This document shows, one piece after another, positions 1 to 7,542 of a stretch of 64,000 bases of DNA. The DNA is from Hydractinia symbiolongicarpus (taxonomy: Eukaryota; Cnidaria; Hydrozoa; Anthoathecata; Hydractiniidae). The translations under genes were made by a program, and so were the position numbers. The DNA lies in contig NC_079880.1 in assembly GCF_029227915.1 (NCBI RefSeq), positions 31,305,501 through 31,369,500 of the forward strand, read 5' to 3'. Within the stretch, counting starts at the first letter, position 1, and every line of letters starts with the position of its first letter. The notes under the pieces were generated by a model, which ran no database searches, was not told where the DNA came from, and saw nothing but the letters and a program-made list of their open reading frames with translations.

Positions 1-453
1 CCACACATATAACATTTTAGCTTGCCTTCGTAAATTTTTTGGCATAGCGGTGTATGATTGTGTGAGTAGCCACATAGTGTGGTTTCGATGTCGTCCGCTA
101 ATGGCCAACTCTAGCAATGGCTGTCTCTTTTTGTCTAGTTTCTCATCTGCGATGATATCGTCGATCAGGAATAAGGTTTTGTATCCGGCGCAGAAATCCG
201 TCATCTTTCGAATCCATTCATATAACATACCTCCCGGCTCAATTAGAATCACATATCTGTCTTTCCAAAACCATTTTTGGTCCCTATATGTCTTATTCCA
301 TCTTAATGTTGGGCATATAATCACGATGAAATCGAAGTGATCAAAGTATTCATTCTCTAATAATTTTACAACACGTTTGGATTTTCCGCAGCCGGTGGGG
401 CCAACGAATAATGCTGTGTGGGGCTCTTTCATGTAAAGTGTGTTTTTCGCCAT
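1..453 (-). CDS. Polinton packaging ATPase (FtsK/HerA, A32-like), partial
   Basis: First 151 residues of a P-loop ATPase, open to the left window edge. Walker A is GPTGCGKS at residues 18-25 and Walker B is FLIDD at about 95-99, followed by the LAISGRH and WLLTQ stretch typical of viral genome-packaging ATPases. In Polintons and adintoviruses this protein is thought to pump DNA into capsids. The start at 453 lies 6 nt after the stop of the upstream capsid gene on the same strand, so the two are probably expressed together. No lesion is seen. It is homologous to the ATPases at 15,179-15,771 and 22,189-22,797, but clearly more distant from them than they are from each other. Confidence 0.88.
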   Translation of the reverse strand, partial: MAKNTLYMKEPHTALFVGPTGCGKSKRVVKLLENEYFDHFDFIVIICPTLRWNKTYRDQKWFWKDRYVILIEPGGMLYEWIRKMTDFCAGYKTLFLIDDIIADEKLDKKRQPLLELAISGRHRNHTMWLLTQSYTAMPKNLRRQAKMLYVW

Positions 454-459
454 TCTATC

Positions 460-1779
460 TTAATAAAGTACATCCATAATTTCACCGTTTTGAATGTTTA
501 ATTGAGCGTCCATGATTAGATATATATAGGCGTTAAAGGATCCTGCGGTTTCGGCGGTCTTTTCAATTTGTAGGGTGATTCCCTCACTTGCATTTTTAAT
601 TCGTCGGCCGGTCCCATGCAGGGAGTTTTCATCTATAGTTCTGAAATCTAACCATAGAGCATATTTGTTAGTTAAGTAATCGGAGACTTTTACATCATGT
701 AATTGCAGATGTTTTTTGATTTCGCTGGCATTGCCATCCTTTGGTTTACCCTCAGCAAAATACTTACAAATTTCATTGTAATGTTCAAACGGCTGCATAC
801 CTTGAGCAAAAAGTTGGTTAGGCTTACCCTCAACTATGGCGGATACCTTTTTAATTTTCGGATTGTAGAACTTACCGGTATCTCGTTTGTAGGCTTGTTC
901 GTCTTCAAACAAAACCAATATACCCTTCAAAGATTTACAAGGTGTATTGAATGACCAATTCCACGTTGTGTCCGACTTATCCACTCTAATTTGTCTATGT
1001 CTCAAAAACCTGTCGTATAGTAAAGCCATGTTTTCGTATTCATTTGAAATGAATCTGGCTAAGGTTGGGTGTGTCACAATCTCATATTCGAGAGATATGT
1101 TAGTTATTTTGTATTTAGTATCCGGTGCTGGTGCCGTGGCAGAACCGGAAGGTTTGGCTGGAGTTGATAATACAACCCTGTCATAATTATTGAATGTGAT
1201 CTCATAACATAACCTATTACCTAATCCAGCTTGATAATATGGAATCGTGCTATCTAACATTTCAAAATCTAGTGGTATGGTGAACTTGTTTTTGTATGCA
1301 TCAGCAATGGCTTTGTCTGAGACATCGGATGCGTCTTTATCCGAAGCGCTTACCCTCAATTTCATACAGTTTTCCGTACACACATCATTGGATATGATGC
1401 CTTGTCTGATTGCATTTCTCTTTTCATACTTGGTTAGCCATAAATCTCTGTAGCATCCTAAAAGATCAAAGTCATCAATGCTCAAAATCTCGGTACCCTC
1501 AAACTTGATTGCTAACTTTTTTAAAATCGCTCTTCCAATGTTAGAGACCAATGTTCTTTTCGTGTCGGCTTTTGACTCGAGTTCAACGTCGAAACTAAGT
1601 TTTGAAGTACCTGGAACAATAACATCATCGCTACCTAAATTAGGAAACCTAATCAAAAGCAACTGGTTTTGATCAATCTCACTTGGATTGTGTGTCACAA
1701 TTACTTTTTGGTGTGATCCTTTTACACCATGAGCAGTTCTAAGAGAACGTTTAGGATTTAACCTTTTTCCGTATTCCAT
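460..1779 (-). CDS. Polinton major capsid protein (double jelly-roll), element 1
   Basis: Intact 439-residue ORF. It shares the block FPNLGSDDVIVPG, the 'DLWLTKYEKRN' region and the 'FYNPKIKKV...EGKPNQLF' region with two other copies in this window (11,290-12,053 and 24,853-26,040). Relatives in animal genomes are often labelled 'F54H12.2-like' and are the hexon-like major capsid proteins of Polintons/adintoviruses, which form trimeric capsomers. The length is right for the family and the C-terminus is complete. The gene lies between an ATPase (downstream, 6 nt) and a capsid-associated gene (upstream), a morphogenesis cluster. Because it is intact while elements 2 and 3 are broken, element 1 is probably the youngest of the three. 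Confidence 0.88.
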   Translation of the reverse strand: MEYGKRLNPKRSLRTAHGVKGSHQKVIVTHNPSEIDQNQLLLIRFPNLGSDDVIVPGTSKLSFDVELESKADTKRTLVSNIGRAILKKLAIKFEGTEILSIDDFDLLGCYRDLWLTKYEKRNAIRQGIISNDVCTENCMKLRVSASDKDASDVSDKAIADAYKNKFTIPLDFEMLDSTIPYYQAGLGNRLCYEITFNNYDRVVLSTPAKPSGSATAPAPDTKYKITNISLEYEIVTHPTLARFISNEYENMALLYDRFLRHRQIRVDKSDTTWNWSFNTPCKSLKGILVLFEDEQAYKRDTGKFYNPKIKKVSAIVEGKPNQLFAQGMQPFEHYNEICKYFAEGKPKDGNASEIKKHLQLHDVKVSDYLTNKYALWLDFRTIDENSLHGTGRRIKNASEGITLQIEKTAETAGSFNAYIYLIMDAQLNIQNGEIMDVLY

Positions 1780-1860
1780 GTTTGTTATTACTTTTATTTT
1801 ATTTTTACTTTTATCTCAGTTAGCGTATACTTCATTAGACCTATGGCCTTTTATTCAAAC

Positions 1861-2394
1861 CTATTGTCTGCCGTCTCTTATGTGAAGGACAACTGTTGTT
1901 CCCAGATCTCCATTTTGATCAGTTATTTTCAAAGTAAGTGATTGAAGGTAACCACCCTTTAGTTTCTTATATTGTGGGTTTTTTGGCTCAATATGTGTAA
2001 CATCACCATACTCAGATATATGATATGTTAGCAGGTTATCGCTATATCTACCATTTTTAAGATTTAATGCATCCTCCAATTCATTCAGATTGAAATGTAA
2101 TTCTGTTATGTTGGTTAGCTTATTTGTTTTGATTACTCGAGGGTCTTTGATTAATGGTGTGGATGTGACATCACCCGCTAAAGATGCGTTCAGCTCCCTG
2201 CCGGTGTATTTTCCTTTCGGTAGCAACTTTTCGTCTTTTCCAATGGTCACTTTTAGTGGAGCTGTGATTTCATATGTAACATTGTCCGAAAACGTCTCTA
2301 TGATCGCAACTTCTTTTGTACCAGTCTCGTTGTATATAGTGTGATACAAATAGATTGTCTTCTCACTATTTACGTCATTTATTGTGATATACAT
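1861..2394 (-). CDS. Polinton capsid-associated protein, beta-rich
   Basis: Intact 177-residue ORF starting MYITIND and ending in a beta-strand pattern (SLTLKITDQNGDLGTTVVLHIRDG). I recognise this ending from small proteins of cnidarian Polintons, but its role (minor capsid, spike or cement) is not established from sequence. It is acidic/polar with no membrane segment. It is divergent from the plus-strand gene at 2,433 with only 38 nt between the starts, and it heads a minus-strand cluster with the capsid protein and ATPase. The element 2 gene at 8,322-8,855 holds the same position and starts MFITDIK, so it may be a distant homologue. Confidence 0.6.
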   Translation of the reverse strand: MYITINDVNSEKTIYLYHTIYNETGTKEVAIIETFSDNVTYEITAPLKVTIGKDEKLLPKGKYTGRELNASLAGDVTSTPLIKDPRVIKTNKLTNITELHFNLNELEDALNLKNGRYSDNLLTYHISEYGDVTHIEPKNPQYKKLKGGYLQSLTLKITDQNGDLGTTVVLHIRDGRQ

Positions 2395-2432
2395 TCTTAT
2401 ATTAGAGAGTGGAATTATTTAAATCAAAAAGA

Positions 2433-3601
2433 ATGGATAGTATTTTCAAATACAACCCAAATGCGGCCTATAAGCCAAATGGAGGACTGGACCTTCAGAT
2501 ATTGGATGGGAAGGATCTATACAAACAGACCATTATTGTCTCTGAAAATGGCTCTTTTCCTGCTGTCTTTCCTAATATTTTTACCAATTACGAACTGAAT
2601 CAAAACGAACAACGTATGAAAATTTGGAATGAACAACCGTTTAAATTATGGCAAACCCAACTCAATTTTGCCACTTAGTGTGCTTCAAGTGCTTGTGGAG
2701 TCACCTGAAAGAAGGTAGATCTATGATCAGATCGGTATATCGTTTTCATGTCTATTATCACACCTCTACCTTTTGAAGATAGTTTTAATCAATATGACAA
2801 TCCTTATTCAAACGAAGAATTTCTAAAAATATGTGGTGAATATGACGTCGATTCTAATCCTATGAAATACAGAGGTCAGTACTTTTTCAGCTCATATCAA
2901 AAAAGACGTAAAAACTATCCAACTCCGGGTTTGAGTTATTTCACAGATGACTCAATGACACGATGGATAGTGGAAAAATCTAATGGCTTTACAAAACAGG
3001 CCTTGTAAAGATTTCAAGCAGTGTTAGGGCGTATGCTTATCTTGTTCTTAGTTCGCAAGCCTCAGCCCGTTCTTCTATCTTGGGTAATGATTTAAGCGCT
3101 TTGACGGCTCAAAGAGTTTTTATGAACAACCTTGAAAACATTGTTAACCGTAGGGTTGATATTCAGGAGGACATTAAACGTTATCAGGATACGTTAAACT
3201 ACGCTTCAAGCAAAGTTGATTATTCGGTTGGACAAGGTATTTATATGTTGCCTAGTGACATGAATCTCAAAATTAAAACAGGGGTGGTAGGTTACAACAA
3301 CAAGATTTTGATATCGGGTGAAGATCTGACGATTGGGATTAATCTAAAAGTCAATGTGATTGAAAAAACAGCTGAATCACATAAAAAGATTCCTGATAAA
3401 CAAATTACCGATAAAAAGACCCCCGATAGACATATTCCTATCCATAGTACTATTACTACTAGTACTACTGATAAACACATTACTACTGATAAACACATTA
3501 CTGCACCTTACCACAAAGATACTTCTACACATGAAGATGAGAAGATCGCTCTCGTGATGGCTATGACAACAGGTTATTTCATATGGTATTTGTTTAGATA
3601 A
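2433..3601 (+). pseudogene. Polinton virion-type protein with C-terminal membrane anchor, element 1, frameshifted
   Basis: Three collinear reading-frame blocks (2,433-2,678; 2,748-3,008; about 3,010-3,601) match the gene at 8,871-10,072 in the same order, so this is one gene broken near 2,678, 2,760 and 3,005. Conserved features are an N-terminal YNPNAAYK region, FPNIFTNY, a PYSNEEF block, a helical stretch (NNLENIVNRRVDIQEDIKRY), the motif MLPSDMNLKI, a Thr/Lys-rich low-complexity linker with DKHIT repeats, and a C-terminal hydrophobic segment ending WYLFR. The family recurs in cnidarian Polintons. A penton or minor capsid role is possible but not shown. Confidence 0.6.
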
Positions 3602-3619
3602 AGAATGACGTCAATTAAA

Positions 3620-3766
3620 TGTCAATCAAACCAGAATAACAATAGAGAACAATGCATTCCTTACATACCAAATATCCTTAGCAACGGCTACTTTCGTTTT
3701 GACTTTTTCTTATGTAAACAACTTTCTGGTATGTAAAATCCTATTGTTATAAGCGTTTGATTGACA
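3620..3766. repeat. 147-bp imperfect palindrome
   Basis: The left arm starts TGTCAATCAAAC, then contains ATAACAATAG and TTACATACCA. The right arm is their reverse complement in mirrored order (TGGTATGTAA, CTATTGTTAT, GTTTGATTGACA). Arms are about 47 bp with mismatches. It begins 19 nt after the stop of the plus-strand gene. It could be a MITE, an element terminal repeat, or an enlarged version of the hairpins that follow other Polinton genes here. Confidence 0.6.
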
Positions 3767-3893
3767 GATGTTTTTAGAAGAGTCTTGTAACAAAAACTGC
3801 TTGCGTGTTGTTATTTATGTTTTATTATCATTGATAGTAATACTACGTACGCTAGAGGCCATTATAGAGACAGTTGAATCCTATCACTGTAAT

Positions 3894-3961
3894 GGGGGGG
3901 ACACGGAAGTGGGGGGGCCCAGGGGGGTGGGGGGCACGGCGGGGATTGGGGGGTTGGGGAC
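3894..3961 (+). repeat. G-rich tract, G-quadruplex candidate
   Basis: Six runs of 4-7 G on the plus strand separated by 2-10 nt, in otherwise AT-rich DNA. The pattern meets the usual four-run G-quadruplex rule several times over. It lies in the non-coding end of element 1. The 200 nt after it hold no gene I can support. Confidence 0.7.
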
Positions 3962-4183
3962 AGAAATTCTTCTATCGTTGATTTAACGGGTATGATCTAT
4001 TCTTCTGACGTAAAATGGTAAAGTGCTAAGGGATTTTGTCCTAACATCGGCATATTCCTATCTCTTAAACGACCAACTCTTTCAATGTACTAGGGTCTTT
4101 ATCGACTAGTATAATATAATATACAAATTATGCTTTAGCCAAAAACAAAAAATAAAAAAATTCAGCGGTACGTTGCGTTACGT

Positions 4184-5330
4184 TCACACGTCAATTCTAC
4201 CAACTGACTGGGATATAAGGGTGTTTGATGGATCAGTTGGCATGCCATTCCTTTTCAAAGTTCTCGATCCTCTTATACACAAGATTCCTGATTTCAATAG
4301 CGTGAATGATATTTTCGTTCGTAACCAACTTATCACAACCCCTACTTCCGTTCCTTGTTTACGCGCTAACTTCAACGAAATTTTTTTTAATGAATCGTTC
4401 TGTCTCACGACTACAACCATCATGACTCGAAAACACCAAAGGAGTAAGTGAGCCGTGCTCTATTTCAATCACTCGTTGGTTGTATTTTCGTTTCTTCTCT
4501 TTTTCATTGGTGCAAAATACCTTCTGAAGATTCTGATTAACATGGCTTGAAGCGAACGGGTTGAAAACCCTTACATCAAAGAATGTTCTTTGACCACGTT
4601 GCCAGAAACTTCTAGCTGCAATATCTAGTCTAGCTTCATCCTCTTGAATAGCATTTGGTGGAAGAGCTTCCTCAATCAGAGGGATTAGTCGTGGCTCCAT
4701 CTCAACGTCTTTGCATATTTCTTGCAAAAGATTGGCATCAAATCTTTCATTTCATCATGTCTCATGTTTAAAAATCTAACTTTTGGGCAAGACATGGCAT
4801 GATCTACACTATACACTTTACTGCAAGGACAAATTAAAGTTAGATATTTAAGAGGCCATCTGTATCTAAGATTAATCGTCTTTTGTTTACAACAAATTTC
4901 TCTGACTCAGAGGCAGAGTGGTAAGCCAAGATGAAGCGCCTCTCATGGTAGCCAGGTCGCTCGCTCTAATATCCTCTTTATTCAATCTTTTTCTCAATTG
5001 TGATAGCATAGTTGATCTCTTTTATTCACGTTTCTTTCCTATTGCACGTTTCACCTTTTTCATTTTCCCCAAATCAATGGAATTCTCTGATTTCTGTTGC
5101 TTAATGTTGTCAACCGGTTGTACAGTTACCAAAATCGAGTTCTGATACTCTTCCGGAGCTGTATCTGCGAAGATCGGCAAAGCTAGTCCACCCATTCTAG
5201 CAGGTAATGACAAAAAGAAGCCTTTCGTCAGAAGAACATATGTGACCATTAGTGAATGCTGGTATGAAAATTGAGTCAATTGCTTTGTCGAAAGCTGCTA
5301 TATGACTGTACTTCAGAGATAGAGAAATTT
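4184..5330 (-). pseudogene. C-terminal part of a reverse-transcriptase retroelement protein, decayed
   Basis: Successive minus-strand blocks match the region after the RT domain of a retroelement family I know from cnidarians and other invertebrates: a 'FIPAFTNGH' block near 5,300, LPARMGGLALPIF (5,200), a Cys/His block with CPCSKVYSVDHAMSC (4,800-4,850), then EARLDIAARSFWQRGQRTFFDVRVFNPF (4,560-4,640) and WLRTKISFTLLKSGILCIRGSR (4,230-4,320). The D...FFDVRV arrangement resembles a restriction-like (PD-(D/E)XK) nuclease core, but that is inference. Frameshifts break it near 5,210, 4,740 and 4,400. The RT core itself is missing. It lies between Polinton elements 1 and 2 and is not part of either. 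Confidence 0.6.
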
Positions 5331-5343
5331 CCCTTCTGGCCAC

Positions 5344-5530
5344 AGTCCCTAAAAAGCACCCGCGCACGCCCACAACAAGTCCTAATATGCAGCGCCTAGC
5401 CATGATCCCTATTATACAGCAATGAGTAAGTCCCTAATAAGTGATGACGTCATCAAGATAGAATAAAAGATCCCAATATTTTCTAGCACAATTCCCTAAT
5501 AATCAACGCGCATACAGGGGAATTCCCTAA
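5344..5530 (+). repeat. Array of short TCCCTAATAA-type repeats; candidate left end of Polinton element 2
   Basis: At least seven related words occur here: AGTCCCTAAAA (5,344), AGTCCTAATA (5,377), GATCCCTATTA (5,404), AGTCCCTAATAA (5,429), GATCCCAATATT (5,469), ATTCCCTAATAA (5,491) and ATTCCCTAATGA (5,522). A perfect TGACGTCA palindrome lies at 5,445-5,452. The array starts where the retroelement fragment ends and stops before the first gene of element 2, as a terminal repeat or promoter region would. No matching inverted copy was found, so terminal-repeat status is unproven. Confidence 0.45.
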
Positions 5531-5546
5531 TGATACTAATATTCAT

Positions 5547-5570
5547 CAAAAATCCAACGCATGCGCAATA
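5547..5570 (+). promoter_or_regulatory. Shared upstream motif with CGCATGCG palindrome, copy 1
   Basis: The word ATCCAACGCATGCGCAATA, preceded by CATCAAAA, recurs almost unchanged at 15,982-16,010 in front of PolB. Both copies are in the same orientation and both follow a GGAATTCC palindrome. It is either a promoter element or part of the element ends. Confidence 0.5.
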
Positions 5571-5602
5571 AATCTCGGCAATCCTCGGTACTTGTTGAAA
5601 CG

Positions 5603-5610
5603 TATATAAA
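5603..5610 (+). promoter_or_regulatory. TATATAAA box abutting the start codon
   Basis: TATATAAA is directly followed by ATG at 5,611. It belongs to the set of start-overlapping TATAATAAA-like boxes in this Polinton region (5,999, 6,512, 11,278, 16,123, 21,896). Confidence 0.5.
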
Positions 5611-5963
5611 ATGGCACTCTGTTACTGGTGCTCCGTAGAACTATGCGACAAAGTCAGGTGCCCCATGAGATACAACCCTCCACAGGTGAGTACAAAACAT
5701 ACAGCGAAATCTGGCTTCTTCATGTCAGAGAAAACATGGCTGCCCATATGAGCGATGGTGGCGAGTACGTGTACGAAGGCTACTTTTGTGGAAATGCGTG
5801 CTGCTTGCCTTACGTGGAAGAGCGAAAGTTATATGATAGCGCGTATGAAATATCGCTGTGGCTGTTGAAAAAGCGATATAAAGGAAGGCCTGCTCCGGAT
5901 TGGAGACGCCTCGTCAGATTTTGGGGCAACTTGACGCAAAAGGAATTCCTGGCATTGGCTTGA
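5611..5963 (+). pseudogene. VLTF-3-like zinc protein (late transcription factor type), one frameshift
   Basis: Reading from ATG 5,611 gives MALCYWCSVELC with a C-x2-C start, then PMRYNPP. After a frame change near 5,690-5,740 it continues as YEGYFCGNACCLPYVEE, a second Cys pair, and ends with a basic stretch and the WGNLTQKEF motif. This pattern (short Cys pair, 'P.RY', then 'G.FCS..C...Y') matches the zinc domain of viral late transcription factor 3 of large DNA viruses and its relatives in Polinton-like elements. The assignment rests on motif memory and is moderate. It is the first gene of element 2, right beside the putative left end, and is followed by a palindrome at 5,974. Confidence 0.5.
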
Positions 5964-5973
5964 AACGTTATTC

Positions 5974-5989
5974 TACAACAGATGTTGTA
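5974..5989 (+). terminator. Short palindrome after the VLTF-3-like gene
   Basis: TACAACA-GA-TGTTGTA, 11 nt after the TGA of the zinc-protein gene and just before the next TATAATAAA box. One of several intergenic hairpins that follow plus-strand Polinton genes; a transcript 3'-end role is inferred. Confidence 0.4.
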
Positions 5990-5998
5990 AAATACTAC

Positions 5999-6007
5999 TA
6001 TAATAAA
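5999..6007 (+). promoter_or_regulatory. TATAATAAA start-proximal box
   Basis: TATAATAAA ends 1 nt before ATG 6,009. The same 9-mer stands at 6,512, 11,278 and 16,123 in front of unrelated genes. Confidence 0.55.
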
Positions 6008-6008
6008 G

Positions 6009-6461
6009 ATGAGTTGGTTTCACAGTATTCCGGACCATGCCAAGAGGCAAGACATGTGCAGCAAAGCCGTTGAAAAGAATCCCCATCTACTCAAATATGT
6101 CTCGGATTCATTCAAGACGCATGACATGTGTAATGGGGCCGTTGAAAAGTATGCCTACCTATTCAAATATGTCCCAAAAAGACCGTTGGGGCAAGACATG
6201 TGCAACGAAGTCACTGTGGAGTATCTCGATACGCCCGAGTATGTACCGGATTTCAAGACGCAAGATATATGCAACAGGGCCGTTGAAAGGTATCCCCACA
6301 TATTCAAGGATGTACCGGACTGGTTTAAGACGCATGACATGTGTAATAGGGCCGTTAAAAAGAATCTCTTCATGCTCAAATTTGTCCCGGATCGATTCAA
6401 GACGCATGACATGTGTAATAGGGCCGTTGAAAAGGATCCCGAGGTGCTCAAATATGTGTAA
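6009..6461 (+). CDS. DUF4116-like repeat protein
   Basis: Intact 150-residue ORF made of six 23-24-residue repeats with consensus DMCNRAVEKxPxxLKYVPDxFKT, preceded by MSWFHSIPDHAKR. This repeat occurs in Polinton-type elements, giant viruses and algae, and its molecular function is unknown. Conserved Met-Cys and the LKYVPD turn suggest a helical-hairpin solenoid; this is inference. The third repeat is one residue short and degenerate (EVTVEYLDTPEYVPDFKT). It is preceded by a TATAATAAA box and followed by a hairpin at 6,483, so it is probably a single-gene transcript. The ORF is open, unlike its neighbours on both sides. Confidence 0.7.
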   Translation: MSWFHSIPDHAKRQDMCSKAVEKNPHLLKYVSDSFKTHDMCNGAVEKYAYLFKYVPKRPLGQDMCNEVTVEYLDTPEYVPDFKTQDICNRAVERYPHIFKDVPDWFKTHDMCNRAVKKNLFMLKFVPDRFKTHDMCNRAVEKDPEVLKYV

Positions 6462-6482
6462 CGGGGACTTCCTTTTGGGGGT

Positions 6483-6509
6483 TTATCTAACAATCATGTT
6501 GTAAGATAA
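6483..6509 (+). terminator. Intergenic hairpin after the DUF4116-like gene
   Basis: TTATCTAACAA-TCATG-TTGTAAGATAA: 11-bp arms with one mismatch and a 5-nt loop, 21 nt after the stop at 6,461 and 2 nt before the next TATAATAAA box. Confidence 0.5.
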
Positions 6510-6511
6510 CC

Positions 6512-6520
6512 TATAATAAA
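6512..6520 (+). promoter_or_regulatory. TATAATAAA box abutting the start codon
   Basis: TATAATAAA ends at the base before ATG 6,521, so any transcript starting downstream of it would be almost leaderless. Confidence 0.55.
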
Positions 6521-6721
6521 ATGTGCATTAACTGTCAATATAGCTTGAAAAGTATGTTATTCATGACCTTCCTTACCACCATTGGTCTATCCCTGCCGCT
6601 TGTAATCTTAGCATGCGTACAAGAGGAGGAGAGGAAGAAGTATAAAAAACAGAGGATCCAAGACTTATGGGAACGCCTTGATGACCTAGAGGATGATCGT
6701 CCCTGTAGCTGTGATAAATAA
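6521..6721 (+). CDS. Small single-span membrane protein
   Basis: 66 residues. An N-terminal CxxC is followed by a hydrophobic segment (about residues 12-31, LFMTFLTTIGLSLPLVILAC), then a charged helix rich in Glu/Lys/Arg and a C-terminal CSC. I do not recognise the family. The reading frame is open and the start is set by the TATAATAAA box. The stop is immediately followed by the start of the next gene (TAAATG), so the two are likely on one transcript. Confidence 0.5.
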   Translation: MCINCQYSLKSMLFMTFLTTIGLSLPLVILACVQEEERKKYKKQRIQDLWERLDDLEDDRPCSCDK

Positions 6722-6928
6722 ATGGAACAGTGCAACGATTGTGAAAGGGTTCTCGATGCATATGACAGGTGTACCTGTGGGCGTAGGTTTGCGGCGGGCG
6801 GTAAAATATTATGCTGGTACTGTCATTGCGAATATATTATATATAACGGGGGTGGATGTGCATGTACAATGACATGCAATTCTCTGAAGTCGTTTAAAAT
6901 ATACAATAAAGAAGACACTAAAATTTGA
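6722..6928 (+). CDS. Small cysteine-rich protein, possible zinc binder
   Basis: 68 residues with about ten Cys. C-x2-C near the N-terminus, CTCG, C-x2-C-x-C (WYCHCEY) and CACTMTC could bind one or two zinc ions. The start codon directly follows the stop of the previous ORF with no spacer. No family recognised. Confidence 0.45.
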   Translation: MEQCNDCERVLDAYDRCTCGRRFAAGGKILCWYCHCEYIIYNGGGCACTMTCNSLKSFKIYNKEDTKI

Positions 6929-6930
6929 AA

Positions 6931-7486
6931 ATGAGCTTGTTAAACCTATATTATTCTACTCATTTGCCGCTACGTTCACAGATATTGATGATATCAACGT
7001 AGACTATATTACGGTATCAGATCCCATGCCTGCTAATGGGGGCAAGGACAAACGATATATAGTAGGATATCATACACGGGACCTTGTGGTGGCCCTGAGG
7101 GTGAAGACACCTAAAATCTGGTCTCTGCACAGAGCAACCAAATACAACGCAAATGCAGAACTGGCAATGTCCCTTGATTTTGAGGAGTATCCTCATTAGA
7201 TCTCGAAGTATCGTCAAATATGGTCAAAGATCGAGGAGTTAATTTTCGAGAAATTGACGACAGAGCCTGTAAAAAAGGACTGTTATGTAAATGCCAAACT
7301 AAAAATCTATGATGAAGCGATTACAACAAAATTTTACGGCATGCCGGTACCTTATAATAAGTACCTTATAATGAACCTTGTCAAGCTATTTCATCAGTAT
7401 ATGTGCAAGCCAAAAACCACTACCCACAGGTACATATCACGGAAGTCCGATATAAGGACTTCAAAAAAGAATGGTTGCTGGGTGAG
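6931..7486 (+). pseudogene. DUF5871-like protein remnant
   Basis: A plus-strand frame reads through ILFYSFAATFTDIDDINVDYI, then KDKRYIVGYHTRDLVVAL, LAMSLDFEEYP and a helix (IWSKIEELIFEK), with an in-frame TAG near 7,197 and a frame change near 7,395 before a last block ending EWLLGED. The order (short N-terminal strand block, 'SLDF' strand, helix, 'VYVQAK...YPQVHITEV' end) resembles DUF5871-type proteins of algal viruses and Polinton-like elements. This is tentative. The start is unclear: the ATG at 6,931 is in a different frame from the conserved part. Confidence 0.4.
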
Positions 7487-7507
7487 GATTAAAAAACCAT
7501 ATATTTC

Positions 7508-7527
7508 ATAGGCCCTGTATGACCTAT
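7508..7527. terminator. Hairpin between convergent genes
   Basis: ATAGGCC-CTGTAT-GACCTAT, 7-bp arms with one non-Watson-Crick pair, in the short gap between the plus-strand gene ending at 7,486 and the minus-strand gene ending at 7,543. Confidence 0.35.
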
Positions 7528-7542
7528 AAAATATGATACAAA

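Noticed and set aside
703-1672. Four plus-strand ORFs opposite the element 1 capsid gene
   Set aside because: They are antisense shadows of an intact, well-recognised minus-strand gene.
4900-4970. tRNA-like stretch (GGCAGAGTGGTAAGCC)
   Set aside because: No matching B box or cloverleaf could be drawn; it belongs to the retroelement fragment region.
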